64,000 bases of DNA from DTKD01 sp964494345 (GTDB lineage: Bacteria; Armatimonadota; UBA5829), in the NCBI GenBank assembly GCA_964494345.1, contig CAZBSI010000001.1, positions 372,001 to 436,000 of the forward strand, written 5' to 3'. The translations under genes and the position numbers were made by a program. How positions within the stretch are numbered: the first letter of the stretch is position 1; each line of letters begins with the position of its first letter. Below the pieces are notes generated by a model. It was not told the DNA's origin, did not search any database, and worked only from the letters and a program-made list of their open reading frames with translations. Below, one piece after another: positions 34,996 through 44,342 of this stretch.

Positions 34996-36993
34996 ATGAC
35001 AACCCTTAAAATTGAGAATATAATTTTACCAGCGGCGAAGCTTGGCCCGGAGAACCCGCTGCCGTATTTTCGTCATCCGGACCCGGACTCCAAGTTTACG
35101 ATTGACGAGAGTGTGCCGCCCGAAGACAGCCGATATATGGGATGGGCGACATCTTTTCGGGTTCTGCCACACCGTATGCAAGACTCCTATGGCCGCAAGC
35201 TCGAAGCCCGCGAATATCTATCCATTGTGCTGGAAAACGAGCACCTCCGCGCGGAGTTTATTCCGGAGATAGGCGGCCGATTGACTTCTCTGGTGCACAA
35301 AAAGACGGGCATTGAACTGCTTGAACCGGTGAAACACTTCCAACCGGCGAACGTGGCCCTGCGCAATGCCTGGATAGCTGGTGGAGTAGAATGGAACACG
35401 GCGCAGCTTGGCCATCATTATCTCACCTGCGCGCCGATGTTCGCTGCCAGAGTGGCAGGTGCACAAGGAGATCCCGTGCTTCGGCTTTATGCCTGGGAGA
35501 GGACAAAGCGGTTCCCATATCAACTGGATTTCCATCTTCCCTCGGATTCGCAGTTTTTATTTGTGCGAGTGAGAATAATCAATCCCCACGACGAAGAAAT
35601 GCCTATGTATTGGTGGAGCAATATAGCGATCCCGCAGTCGCCGAATCGACGGGTGCTTGCCCCTGCTGAGAGGGCTATTACCAATGCGCCGGGTGGTTTT
35701 GGCTTGGTGGAGCTTCCAGTTGTAGAGGGTCTTGACGTATCGTATCCAACCAATGTTCCGTATTCACGCGAGTATTTCTTCAGAATCGACGATAATCACC
35801 GGCCGTGGGCTGCCACATTCGATGAGAACGGGGCAGGGCTAATCCATGTATCCACGCCGCGTCTGAAAGGGCGAAAGATGTTCGTATGGGGCACCAGTCG
35901 AGGCGGAGATAGATGGCAGGAGTATTTGCTAGGTCGCGACCGTGCTTATGTCGAGATACAGGGAGGCCTGGCTCGCACGCAACTTGAATCGCTGCCGATG
36001 CCAGCTAAAACCGAATGGGACTGGACAGAGGCGTACGGTCTGATGCAATTGGACCCGAAAGACGCGCACGGCAAAAGCTGGAAGGAAGCAGGAAGAATTG
36101 TTGACTGTGCTCTTGACGAGGCGCTTTCGGCAGAGCAACTCGACAAACACGATAAAGAATTCGCCGAGATAGCGGTCAAATCTCCGGAAGAGCAACTGTT
36201 TGCGGGAGAGGGGTGGGGCAGTCTCGAGATGGTCCGAAACCCATCAGGCGCGATTTTTGAGTTGCCGTTTAGCGAGAGCATTCTGGCTGACGATCAAAAA
36301 CCCTGGCTGACTCTACTGCGTGAAGGCTATCTGCCGGAGTCAGATCCCGACAACGGGGCTGGTCATTTTATCGTGCAACCCGAATGGCAGGATATGCTGG
36401 AAGAATCCGTTGCACGCGGTGACAGCGACCATTGGCTCGGGTGGTTCCATTTGGGTGTTATGAGGCTGGAGAACTCCGATTCGGAGGGCGCAAGAGCCGC
36501 GTGGGAGCGTTCGGTTGGGCACAAACCCACAAGTTGGGCATATCGCAATCTCTCTGTTCTGGAATCGCGCAATGGGGATTCAGAGGCGGCTTGCAAATAT
36601 ATGCGCCAGGCCTGGGAAGTCGGCCCGCATGAGATTTCCCTTGCATTGGAATACGCCAATATGCTTGAGGGACACGGACGCTGGGAGGAACTCAGAGATG
36701 TTCTCGATAGCCTCTCACCGCAAATGAGCGAACACGAGCGCATTTTGATCGTAGCTGCGAAACTCGCGCTGCATTTCAATGAACTGGATAAGGTCGAGGA
36801 GATATTGACTCACGATTTCGCCAGTATCCGTGAAGGCGAGGTTATTCTTACTGATCTTTGGTTTACCATGCAGGCCAAAGCCATCAGCCTACACGAGAAT
36901 ATCCCAGTAGATGAAGAGCTGATGGCGCGCGTGAGAAGGGAACTGACTCCTCCCCAGCGTCTGGATCAGAGGATGGCAGGCGAACGTTCATAG
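34996..36993 (+). CDS. DUF5107 + tetratricopeptide protein
   Basis: 665 aa, no signal peptide. Residues about 60-370 form a beta-supersandwich typical of galactose-mutarotase-like enzymes and named DUF5107 (EFIPEIGGRLTSLVHKKTG, WIAGGVEWN, MYWWSNIAIP). Residues about 440-640 are TPR-like helices (DHWLGWFHLGVMRLENSD, SWAYRNLSVLESRNGDSE). The family is found in carbohydrate-utilisation loci, but its reaction is not defined. A TACAAT at 34981-34986 implies a very short or absent leader, and the divergent promoter overlaps it. Confidence 0.85.
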   Translation: MTTLKIENIILPAAKLGPENPLPYFRHPDPDSKFTIDESVPPEDSRYMGWATSFRVLPHRMQDSYGRKLEAREYLSIVLENEHLRAEFIPEIGGRLTSLVHKKTGIELLEPVKHFQPANVALRNAWIAGGVEWNTAQLGHHYLTCAPMFAARVAGAQGDPVLRLYAWERTKRFPYQLDFHLPSDSQFLFVRVRIINPHDEEMPMYWWSNIAIPQSPNRRVLAPAERAITNAPGGFGLVELPVVEGLDVSYPTNVPYSREYFFRIDDNHRPWAATFDENGAGLIHVSTPRLKGRKMFVWGTSRGGDRWQEYLLGRDRAYVEIQGGLARTQLESLPMPAKTEWDWTEAYGLMQLDPKDAHGKSWKEAGRIVDCALDEALSAEQLDKHDKEFAEIAVKSPEEQLFAGEGWGSLEMVRNPSGAIFELPFSESILADDQKPWLTLLREGYLPESDPDNGAGHFIVQPEWQDMLEESVARGDSDHWLGWFHLGVMRLENSDSEGARAAWERSVGHKPTSWAYRNLSVLESRNGDSEAACKYMRQAWEVGPHEISLALEYANMLEGHGRWEELRDVLDSLSPQMSEHERILIVAAKLALHFNELDKVEEILTHDFASIREGEVILTDLWFTMQAKAISLHENIPVDEELMARVRRELTPPQRLDQRMAGERS

Positions 36994-37010
36994 CGATTGA
37001 GGTGGCTGAA

Positions 37011-38156
37011 ATGTTGCGAATAATAGCATGCTCACTGTTACTACTAATAGCTTTATCCACAGTCGTAACGGCTGCGAAGGCCCCGGGGCATATTGGCGTC
37101 TATGTGCGATTCGATAGAGACAAGGAGATGAAGTCGCCTTACAGGCTCAGAGCTGCGATGAAGCGGATAAAAGCCACTGGTATTGATTTTATTATCCCTC
37201 TGGCAAAAAATACCAGCGGAGCGGTGAACTGGGACAGCAGCATCGCACCTGAGGATCAAATCGGGGATGCGGAATATCTAAGTAGGATAATCAAGTATGC
37301 TCACGCGCAAGGATTGAAGGTCTATCCGTGGCTGTGTGTTTGCTCAGAGGGTGGGGAGAACCGCTTGGACAGCATGCTCACCCAAAACCCTTCATGGGCG
37401 TGGTATTGTGACGGCGCAAAGCGGGGTTACATAGACCCGGGCAATGTCGACGCCAGAAAGTATCTATGCTCTTTGGTAGAAGAACTCGTAAGTAAGCACG
37501 ACTTGGACGGTTTGAGCCTGGATTATCTGCGCTGTCCTAATAAAGTCGGCTACACCGAATCCGGCAGGGCTGCAATGTTAAAACAGTACAATGTCGATCT
37601 TGCTGATATTGTCGAATCGACTAGCGTAAAACTGGACACAGAGGGCGGGAAAACGGGGGATACGGCACAGTCTCATAACCCGCGCGCTCACGCTGTTTGG
37701 CCAGCCTGGAAGCAACTGCGCACTGAGCAGATAAACACGTTGATGCGCGAGATCAAATCCACGGTCGATAAAGCCAAACCAGGCCTGCCTATTTCCAGTT
37801 ATGTTTGGGGTTACCAGACCTACACAGGAAACTTCGAGGTCTGTCAGGATTGGAAGCAGTGGATCAAATCGGGTTGGCTCGACTGGATCAATATCTCGGC
37901 TTATCGTTATGACGATCAAGTCTTTCTTAACGCGGCGCGCGCCAATAGAGCGGCTGTTGCTAAGGGATTTCCTTTCTATCTCACTATCGGCGTAAAGACA
38001 AGCCACGGCGAGTTGAAGAGCGCTGAGGAGGTGAGAAAGCACATCAAAATGGCTGGCGACTGCGGGGCTGAAGGCTTGTTATTCTTTACCTGGGAGGCCC
38101 TGGATAAGTTCGCAGATGAATTAGCATCGGATATCAGCAATTTCGGTAAGCGCTAA
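37011..38156 (+). CDS. Secreted GHL10-type (family-10-like) glycoside hydrolase
   Basis: About 381 aa starting at ATG 37011, with GAGG about 8 nt upstream; GTG 37002 is an alternative. Signal peptide MLRIIACSLLLLIALSTVVTA. TIM-barrel motifs: HIGVYVRFDRD, GIDFIIPLAKN, HAQGLKVYPWLCV, GYIDPGNVDARKYLCSLVEELV and DGLSLDYLRCP, the last matching the D-G-x-x-x-D-Y-x-R/P signature of GHL10. Related proteins act on cell-surface glycans or peptidoglycan. It follows the DUF5107 gene by 17 nt, so the two are probably co-transcribed. Confidence 0.86.
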   Translation: MLRIIACSLLLLIALSTVVTAAKAPGHIGVYVRFDRDKEMKSPYRLRAAMKRIKATGIDFIIPLAKNTSGAVNWDSSIAPEDQIGDAEYLSRIIKYAHAQGLKVYPWLCVCSEGGENRLDSMLTQNPSWAWYCDGAKRGYIDPGNVDARKYLCSLVEELVSKHDLDGLSLDYLRCPNKVGYTESGRAAMLKQYNVDLADIVESTSVKLDTEGGKTGDTAQSHNPRAHAVWPAWKQLRTEQINTLMREIKSTVDKAKPGLPISSYVWGYQTYTGNFEVCQDWKQWIKSGWLDWINISAYRYDDQVFLNAARANRAAVAKGFPFYLTIGVKTSHGELKSAEEVRKHIKMAGDCGAEGLLFFTWEALDKFADELASDISNFGKR

Positions 38157-38158
38157 AA

Positions 38159-38196
38159 AATTCTGGGTGACGAGTTTGACACCGTCACCCAGAATT
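38159..38196 (-). terminator. Terminator with 14-bp perfect stem
   Basis: AATTCTGGGTGACG (38159-38172), 10-nt loop, CGTCACCCAGAATT (38183-38196). On the minus strand the stem is followed by further T residues, so it terminates the gene that ends at 38207. On the plus strand it may also stop 37011. Confidence 0.85.
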
Positions 38197-38206
38197 GCAT
38201 CTCTGT

Positions 38207-39415
38207 TTATTTCTTAAGACACAGCAGCATACCCTGTCCTGCTGCCAGCCAACAGTCCTCCCCTTGCCACGGTGCGGTCTGCCCTGTATATGGGCTTACA
38301 CGATGAATTGTGCCCTCCTGCTTGAACTTCACCTGGAACGGTGTGGAGTTGTGCAGGGAGGTATTCACGACCATCGCGTACGGCTGCCCGTCAGGATCCA
38401 CAAACTCCCCGACTAGCATACTCGGTCCACTGACTGACTCGATAAACTTGCTGGACTCGATCCCCTGGCATCCTTCCGGTACCACCGGGTGATGGAAGAC
38501 ATTGACGCTCTTCAGGGTGATATACACCGGCCCCAGCTTATGTAACTGCAGATTTACCTCTCTGAGCATATCCCAGGTTGGGGTTTTGTGACCAAACTGG
38601 TCAATGGGAGCAAGTCGATAATTGCCGACGTGAGGAGCGAAGTATGTGAAATAGCTGATCCCCCTCGCGCCGTAGGCTAGAGTCGTGTATAGCTGGAATC
38701 TGAAGCCAGCCGGTGTTGGCTCCGCATAGTTGAAGTGCGCGTTGGAGAGCACGATGTTCCAGAATGGTATATCATTCTTCAGAGCCGCCGCTCTTACCGA
38801 TTCCAAATTCTGGAAATAGCCTCCACGCAGGCTGCCGTCGCCCATCAGCGCGTAGTGGTCATAGCTGATGAATTTCGGCTTGACCTGCTTCACATATTCC
38901 TCCAGGTGCTTGTCATAGGTCTCTGCGCCAAGCTGGCTTGGAGATGCGTAGTTGGGGAACAGATTGATGTATGCCATCTTGCCGGGATCGGACTTTTCAA
39001 CAGCAGCCGCCCACCTGCCAAGACCTGGAAACACCGATGCGTTCGGTTCATCGCGAAGATAATAGCCGTACACCGCCGGATTTCCGGTCACCTTCTTTGC
39101 CACTTCCTGCACACGCTCATCGATCTCAGCCTGAGAAAGCCGCGTTTGGCGGTCTCCAGCGTGAATCGAAGCATCCCTCACCAGACACTGCAGCCCGGCA
39201 TTGTTTACCTTGTCCAACTCGTCAACAGTAACAAACCCTGCCAGGTTGAATCCGCAGTCTCGAATTGTGTCGAATACGGATTGATCCCCTGTGGTGCTTC
39301 CCCACGGAAGAATCGCAAATTCGGTTGCCTTCAGCATTTTTATCTCCCTGGTTTGGGCTGCCGCCACGTTGGCAATCAGCCCGATCAAGATAATAAAGAG
39401 TATTATATTTCTCAA
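38207..39415 (-). CDS. Secreted clan GH-A-like glycosidase
   Basis: 402 aa. Signal peptide MRNIILFIILIGLIANVAAA. The barrel includes GYYLRDEPNASVF near 130 (Asp-Glu at the end of a strand, the position of the acid/base Glu in beta-galactosidase-like barrels). It continues with PKFISYDHYALMGDG near 185, PFWNIVLSNAH near 220 and LAYGARGISYFTYFAP near 250. A small beta domain ends the protein (YAMVVNTSLHNS). Exact GH family is unclear. Downstream gene of a minus-strand pair with the aminotransferase (21-nt gap). Confidence 0.78.
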   Translation of the reverse strand: MRNIILFIILIGLIANVAAAQTREIKMLKATEFAILPWGSTTGDQSVFDTIRDCGFNLAGFVTVDELDKVNNAGLQCLVRDASIHAGDRQTRLSQAEIDERVQEVAKKVTGNPAVYGYYLRDEPNASVFPGLGRWAAAVEKSDPGKMAYINLFPNYASPSQLGAETYDKHLEEYVKQVKPKFISYDHYALMGDGSLRGGYFQNLESVRAAALKNDIPFWNIVLSNAHFNYAEPTPAGFRFQLYTTLAYGARGISYFTYFAPHVGNYRLAPIDQFGHKTPTWDMLREVNLQLHKLGPVYITLKSVNVFHHPVVPEGCQGIESSKFIESVSGPSMLVGEFVDPDGQPYAMVVNTSLHNSTPFQVKFKQEGTIHRVSPYTGQTAPWQGEDCWLAAGQGMLLCLKK

Positions 39416-39436
39416 ATCATTCTCCCTGCTACTTAT

Positions 39437-40774
39437 TTACTTTGTCCCCGGCCAAGTGTGCTGGAAGAAGTGCCAGCCGCCCAGTCTCGGAGCGTCGCCG
39501 GGGTCATCTGCGAGCAACTCTTTGTAATTAGCAGACGCCTTCTTGAAGGCGTTTGCGTATTGCTCGATCAACTCAGGCTTGTAGTGCTTAAACCACGGAA
39601 TGCTGTAGACGTGCTTGCCGATGCTCTCAGCAACCGGCAGGCTGCCTTCGGGTTGGCGAATGTCTCGATCGGAGTTGGCTATTCTAGTCGGCTTGCCGTG
39701 ACCGTAGATATCTGCAAAATTGCGCAATGGATGCAGGTGCAGGGCCGAATTGCAGCCCGGACTAATCCCGCAGCCTTCCGCACTCACCGCCTGGCAGAAC
39801 CTCGTCACCGAAAGCCCTTCCAATTCTTCAGGAGCATACAAACCGTGTGCTGCGTACCAACCGCCCATAGTGGAGCCAGAATCCTTCGCTGGCCGATGCG
39901 CCTTAACACCGGGCACGCCCTCAAGCAAGTCCCAGAAGTAGTTCATAGACTTCTGAATCTCCGCCATTCGCTCGTTATAATACTTGAGCTGCACGCGTCC
40001 GACTGCAGAGCTTAGCTGGTGCATGCGATATTTATAACCCCCCATCGGCAGCCCTCTGAATGGAATCAAATCCGGGGATTGAATAGAATCGTTGAACCGC
40101 TCATAAAGGCCAAACACCGACGCTCTTTCATAGATTTCCAGGTCATTGGTGACCAGAATGCCCGCTTCTCCAATAGCAAACGACTTGCCGGACATACAGC
40201 TCATCGCCCCGACGTCGCCTATCGCGCCGACCAATCGACCCTTATACAAAGCACCCTGAGCGTGAGAAACGTCCTCAATTACCTTGAGGCTATGTTTGCG
40301 CGCGATCTCCATGATAGGGTCCATATCGCACGGATGGCCGAGATAATGGACAACCATTATGGCCTTTGTGCGGTCGGTGATCCTGTGCTCTATATCATTG
40401 GGGTCGATACACAATGTCACCGGGTCGGACTCGCAGAAAACAACAGTCGCACCCAGAGAAAACACCGGCAATGCAGAGGCCCAATAGGTCACGCTGGGGC
40501 ATATTATTTCATCACCAACGCCGACTTTACATCCGTACAGAGCCGAGTGCAGCGCGGCCGTTCCGTTGCACATGCCGAGCGCATATTTGCTGCCCTGCCA
40601 CTCTGCGTATTCTTTTTCAAACTGCATCGTGACATCGGTGCCGGACATCCCACCGCGCCGCAGGACTTCCAGCACGGCCTGCTCGTCTTCATCCGTAATT
40701 ATTGGCCAGGTAAAAAGATCAGCCGGGTCTTTATCAACTGCCTTAGGCCCGCCAAACAACGCCAATTCAGACAT
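39437..40774 (-). CDS. DegT/DnrJ/EryC1/StrS PLP-dependent sugar aminotransferase
   Basis: About 445 aa. Start at ATG 40774 because GGAGG lies 11 nt upstream; the frame continues to 40816 without a ribosome site. Motifs: SGTDVTMQFEKEYAEWQG, NGTAALHSALYG (phosphate-binding loop), VIEDVSHAQGALYKG (Asp168 that pairs with the PLP nitrogen) and SGKSFAIGEAGIL (Lys197, the PLP Schiff base). It makes an amino sugar nucleotide or an aminocyclitol. No partner dehydratase or reductase lies nearby, so the keto-sugar is made elsewhere. Confidence 0.9.
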   Translation of the reverse strand: MSELALFGGPKAVDKDPADLFTWPIITDEDEQAVLEVLRRGGMSGTDVTMQFEKEYAEWQGSKYALGMCNGTAALHSALYGCKVGVGDEIICPSVTYWASALPVFSLGATVVFCESDPVTLCIDPNDIEHRITDRTKAIMVVHYLGHPCDMDPIMEIARKHSLKVIEDVSHAQGALYKGRLVGAIGDVGAMSCMSGKSFAIGEAGILVTNDLEIYERASVFGLYERFNDSIQSPDLIPFRGLPMGGYKYRMHQLSSAVGRVQLKYYNERMAEIQKSMNYFWDLLEGVPGVKAHRPAKDSGSTMGGWYAAHGLYAPEELEGLSVTRFCQAVSAEGCGISPGCNSALHLHPLRNFADIYGHGKPTRIANSDRDIRQPEGSLPVAESIGKHVYSIPWFKHYKPELIEQYANAFKKASANYKELLADDPGDAPRLGGWHFFQHTWPGTK

Positions 40775-40941
40775 AACACCTACCTCCAATAGGTGGCGAC
40801 CATATTTGCGAAACAACGCAATTGTACCATACCTTTAAGCGGGCTGCTAGTGCAATTGAACAATGAAACGGTTCAGGCTGCATTTCATGTATAGTTGAGC
40901 GTATTCAGTGGCAATTTAGAGGCAAAGAAAGTAAGTATGGT

Positions 40942-41883
40942 CTACCTATGCGGCCAATCTCTGAGCTGGCGACTCATCGAATCATCGAACTCTTCCCATT
41001 CCCAATCACGGGCCGCCTGCGCCATTCTTCTGCGCCGGATCGCAAAGGCAAGTATCGCCAAAAATGCCATAATCGAACCACCAAACGCGCTGACTATCCT
41101 CCATGCGCGCAGCATTCGGAACTTCCTGCCGATACTGTCGACCCACTCCGCAGTAAACTCCTTCTCTATTTTGCCCGTAGCGGTGTGAAGAGCCTTATCA
41201 AACGAACCTGACTTGGCTAGCTCTGCGAGAAGTATTTTGGGCGCCGATTTACCGTGGTGTTTTACCATAAAACGAATCGCCGAAGCGGACTGCGCATAGG
41301 CCAAATCCGTGCGCTTATCAGGAAAAGAGCTGTGCAGATTTGCCAATGGTATCAAAGCCCCATCAGCGGCTGCATCGGCCACCAACGCGTTGTCAGCATC
41401 AGGATACGGCTCCGATTCGTATTTGGCCAACCCCTCGTTTACCCACAGCGGCAAAGTGTGCGATTTATTCTTTAATATTCGGAAAATGACTGCGTGCGTG
41501 ATCTCATGCGACATCACCGTCTTCATAGCGACAAACGCTCCACTGGCATCGACTGAGATGCGTTCGTCACCAGTGCGGGCCGTTCCGACCACATATCGAT
41601 CCCTGTGCCCGCCTTCCTGGGTGAAAGAATAATGAGTCCGGTACACCATCAGCGGAATCGGTCTGTCAGGCTGCGGCTTATAACCCAGGTCCTTAGCGAT
41701 ACGCTGCAATTCATCGGCGGCGGCCTCTGCGGCAGACTCGGCAAGGTAGGGATCAGCCGGATCATAGTGGACAGTGAAGTAGGGGGTGTCCATTGTTGCC
41801 TTCAACACGGTTGCATAAGACGGCCCCCATAAGACAACTGATATTAACAAACCATATATAAATATACAGATCCGCCGCGACAA
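40942..41883 (-). CDS. Membrane-anchored gluzincin metalloprotease (peptidase MA-like)
   Basis: 313 aa. N-terminal signal segment (residues 5-24). Zinc motif HEITH at 126-130, third ligand in NEGLAKYES with Glu150, a spacing of about 20 as in gluzincins. TM helix near 265-285 (IVSAFGGSIMAFLAILAFA) then RRRR, leaving the protease domain outside and a short cytoplasmic tail. It lies 15 nt downstream of the SpoIIE phosphatase gene. The target is unknown; a surface-protein or stress-signalling role is possible. Confidence 0.85.
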   Translation of the reverse strand: MSRRICIFIYGLLISVVLWGPSYATVLKATMDTPYFTVHYDPADPYLAESAAEAAADELQRIAKDLGYKPQPDRPIPLMVYRTHYSFTQEGGHRDRYVVGTARTGDERISVDASGAFVAMKTVMSHEITHAVIFRILKNKSHTLPLWVNEGLAKYESEPYPDADNALVADAAADGALIPLANLHSSFPDKRTDLAYAQSASAIRFMVKHHGKSAPKILLAELAKSGSFDKALHTATGKIEKEFTAEWVDSIGRKFRMLRAWRIVSAFGGSIMAFLAILAFAIRRRRMAQAARDWEWEEFDDSMSRQLRDWPHR

Positions 41884-41898
41884 GTTAGACCTCTGCCA

Positions 41899-43023
41899 TC
41901 ACGCCGTTACCTTCACCACGATGAGCGACATATCATCGTGAGGTTGGCCGGCATATTCCGAAATGGTTTCAATCACTTTATCAGCTAACCCATCCGCACT
42001 CAAGTGTGAGTTGGCTATTACCAGTTCTTTGAGACGCAGCAAGCCGAATTGCTCCGTCACTCCGGCCTCGGTAAGCCCGTCAGAACCAAAGAAGATGACA
42101 TCCTCTTTCTGAAGCTCAACCTCAGTCTGCCCATATTCTGTCTCAGATATCCCCAGCACTGGCCCCGTCGGGTAGAAATCGATACACAACCCTTCGCGGC
42201 ACATAAACGCAGGTTCATGCCCAGCATTAACAATCGTCAACTTTTTGGTCTCAGGCCACAGCCAACCGTAAGCCATCGACACCAGCACGTCGTAAGGGGT
42301 CTCTTTTGCCAGCACTCGGTTAGTCTGATATATCACCTCTGCGGCGTTTGCCGCCCCTTTATAGTATCCCCCCGAAATAAACTTTACAGCAGCAACCAGC
42401 GTAGCCGCCGCGATTCCGTGGCCACTTATATCTGCGAGCTTCAGGGTAACCACCCCGTCGTCCTTCCAATATTTGACGCTCCAGTAGTCTCCGCCAACCT
42501 CTTGGGCCGGGACGAGTCGGCCAGCAAACTCAAAACCCGGGATATCAGGGATCACCTTGGGCAGCAGATAGCGTTGAATGGATTTAGCTACTCGCAGCTC
42601 GTGAGAGAGGTTTTCAGCCCGCCTGTGCCTGATAGTCTTCTTCAGAGCGTCGGCCCTGGCATCACCAAACGCTGACGAGATCAGGTTGGCAAAGTGTACA
42701 AGTATATGACAGTGGCAGGAATCTTTTTGGTGTCCGGTATCGATGATAGCATCGAGAAGGCTATCTCGATAGAAATCTGTCAGCGTGGATTCGTCATATT
42801 GCGCTAATATCAAACCCGCTAGTTCGTAGGCTGTTTTATAAATATCCTCACGGGCGCTGTCAAACTCTCTCTGTGAGTCGGAGTATCCCAGCAGCAGTTC
42901 CCAAACCAGGGCCGTGGCAGTGCGCGATGGGGCGTGTCCCTGCTTAGTTAGCTCACTGATCCACAACTTGTGGGCTTTTTTCTGCTGAAATACGATAGTT
43001 TCGAACTTATCAGTGGTCGACAA
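41899..43023 (-). CDS. SpoIIE/RsbU-type PP2C serine phosphatase
   Basis: 374 aa, cytosolic. N-terminal 140 residues are helical with no named domain, possibly sensory (an RsbU-like N-domain). The linker helix LSHELRVAKSIQRYLLPKVIPDIPGFEF is the standard lead-in. Catalytic metal residues: GGDYWSV, LADISGHGIAA, GSDGLTEAG and HDDMSLIVV. It dephosphorylates an STAS anti-sigma-factor antagonist in partner-switching. No STAS or HPK gene lies in the window, so the partner is encoded elsewhere. Confidence 0.93.
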   Translation of the reverse strand: MSTTDKFETIVFQQKKAHKLWISELTKQGHAPSRTATALVWELLLGYSDSQREFDSAREDIYKTAYELAGLILAQYDESTLTDFYRDSLLDAIIDTGHQKDSCHCHILVHFANLISSAFGDARADALKKTIRHRRAENLSHELRVAKSIQRYLLPKVIPDIPGFEFAGRLVPAQEVGGDYWSVKYWKDDGVVTLKLADISGHGIAAATLVAAVKFISGGYYKGAANAAEVIYQTNRVLAKETPYDVLVSMAYGWLWPETKKLTIVNAGHEPAFMCREGLCIDFYPTGPVLGISETEYGQTEVELQKEDVIFFGSDGLTEAGVTEQFGLLRLKELVIANSHLSADGLADKVIETISEYAGQPHDDMSLIVVKVTA

Positions 43024-43109
43024 TTTTCTCCGCCTCGTCGAGTGTACTATACAGTTGAATCATACCATTATCGGCGCGCATGCTCAAACACGAAAGGTGG
43101 AGGATACGC

Positions 43110-44144
43110 TCAAAACTCGACTGCTTCCAGCGCCTGGAAATATAACCAGTGACCGAAATTGTTCGGGTGGTTTATATTATTGCCCAACAAGCTGGACGGA
43201 TCTTTGCGAGCAAGCGCGTTTATCCACACCGAATAGACGTCGACATACGCCGCATTGAGATCATTTGCGACCTCTTTAGTTATGTTGGCATATTTCTCCA
43301 TCTGGTGTGACCCAAACGCCCAGTCCGGGTTTGGAGGAAAAGTCGATAGCAACAACACGTCGGCATCCGTTTTACTCTTAATTGAGGATACGATTTTCCG
43401 CAGATTAGCCTCAAATTGGTCTGTTGCGATCCCGAACGGCGGGACGTTATGATCGTTCATACCAAACCCCACAAGCACCAGATCGGGGTTCCGAGTCAAC
43501 ACTTTCTCCTGTATTCTATCGAGTCCATTTTGCGTGGTATCTCCGCCAGTCGCGCCCATTTCTACCGTGATCTGCGCCTTAGGGAACCGTTTTCTCAGAG
43601 ATTCTGCATAGAGGTTCTGAAACGCCAACTTCTGGCTTGAAATCTCACAGGCCGTCGATATGCTGTCTCCGAAGGCTATCAGTTTAAATGGCCCTCCGCT
43701 CTCCAGTTTCTTGCGTGCTTTAGCGAGAGCAGCCGCTTGATTGGTTGGTGTAGCAACTGGCTTCCCCGCTTTGGTCTGATAATCCACCCACACAAAGTGT
43801 TGATGATTGGTAAAAGCCGGAAATTTGCTGTGATCGAAGTTTTTCTGGCCGTACAGCACATTATTGCTGAAATCAGGCATACGCGATGCCGGTGATCGTG
43901 CGATGGTGCCGCGAACATAGTCGATGACATAATCCCGGCCGTGCTCATAGACTATTGTATCCTCGCCAGGTACGTAAGTACTCCTGACCACAACACTGCC
44001 TATGACAATATCTGAAAACATAAGATTGCCCGGTTTGGCGCCTGCCAGCACCAGACTTTCACCCTTAATCGACATCGTCTGTGGCGTTTGCTGTGTCGCC
44101 ATACAAGAATTTAACATCAAAGACATCAACACCCATTCAATCAT
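43110..44144 (-). CDS. SGNH/GDSL hydrolase with N-terminal beta module
   Basis: 344 aa. Short hydrophobic N-terminus with LNSC (weak lipobox). Residues 25-125 form a beta module with GRDYVIDYVRGTIARSP that is shared in pattern with the giant outer-membrane protein at 55863. The SGNH domain has Block I FGDSIS (Ser161), Block II Gly in GATGGDTTQNG, Block III GFGMNDHN and Block V NHPNNFGHWL with the His. Likely an extracytoplasmic carbohydrate or lipid esterase, for example removing acetyl groups from the acetylated polysaccharide. Confidence 0.88.
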   Translation of the reverse strand: MIEWVLMSLMLNSCMATQQTPQTMSIKGESLVLAGAKPGNLMFSDIVIGSVVVRSTYVPGEDTIVYEHGRDYVIDYVRGTIARSPASRMPDFSNNVLYGQKNFDHSKFPAFTNHQHFVWVDYQTKAGKPVATPTNQAAALAKARKKLESGGPFKLIAFGDSISTACEISSQKLAFQNLYAESLRKRFPKAQITVEMGATGGDTTQNGLDRIQEKVLTRNPDLVLVGFGMNDHNVPPFGIATDQFEANLRKIVSSIKSKTDADVLLLSTFPPNPDWAFGSHQMEKYANITKEVANDLNAAYVDVYSVWINALARKDPSSLLGNNINHPNNFGHWLYFQALEAVEF

Positions 44145-44342
44145 TGCGCATAACCCCGCATGTTAGTTTCTCCGCACTCCCTAACTAAATTCTCCCTCGC
44201 CTGCCTCTATACCTTCCTGACCCAAGGAAGGAAATGGTTGGCGATAAGTAGAAGCGTAGAGAAGAAATGGCGCCGGTTCAGTAGGTGAAAAGTGTTTTTC
44301 CGCTGAGATTCGCCGGCAAATACTAAGTAATTGAGAGTTGTT

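Noticed and set aside
38735..40792. Long plus-strand open frames (426 and 257 codons) at 38735-40015 and 40019-40792
   Set aside because: They are antisense to the well-supported glycosidase and DegT aminotransferase genes and show no family motifs.
42049..42675. 208-codon plus-strand frame
   Set aside because: It is the antisense shadow of the SpoIIE phosphatase, whose catalytic motifs are all present on the minus strand.
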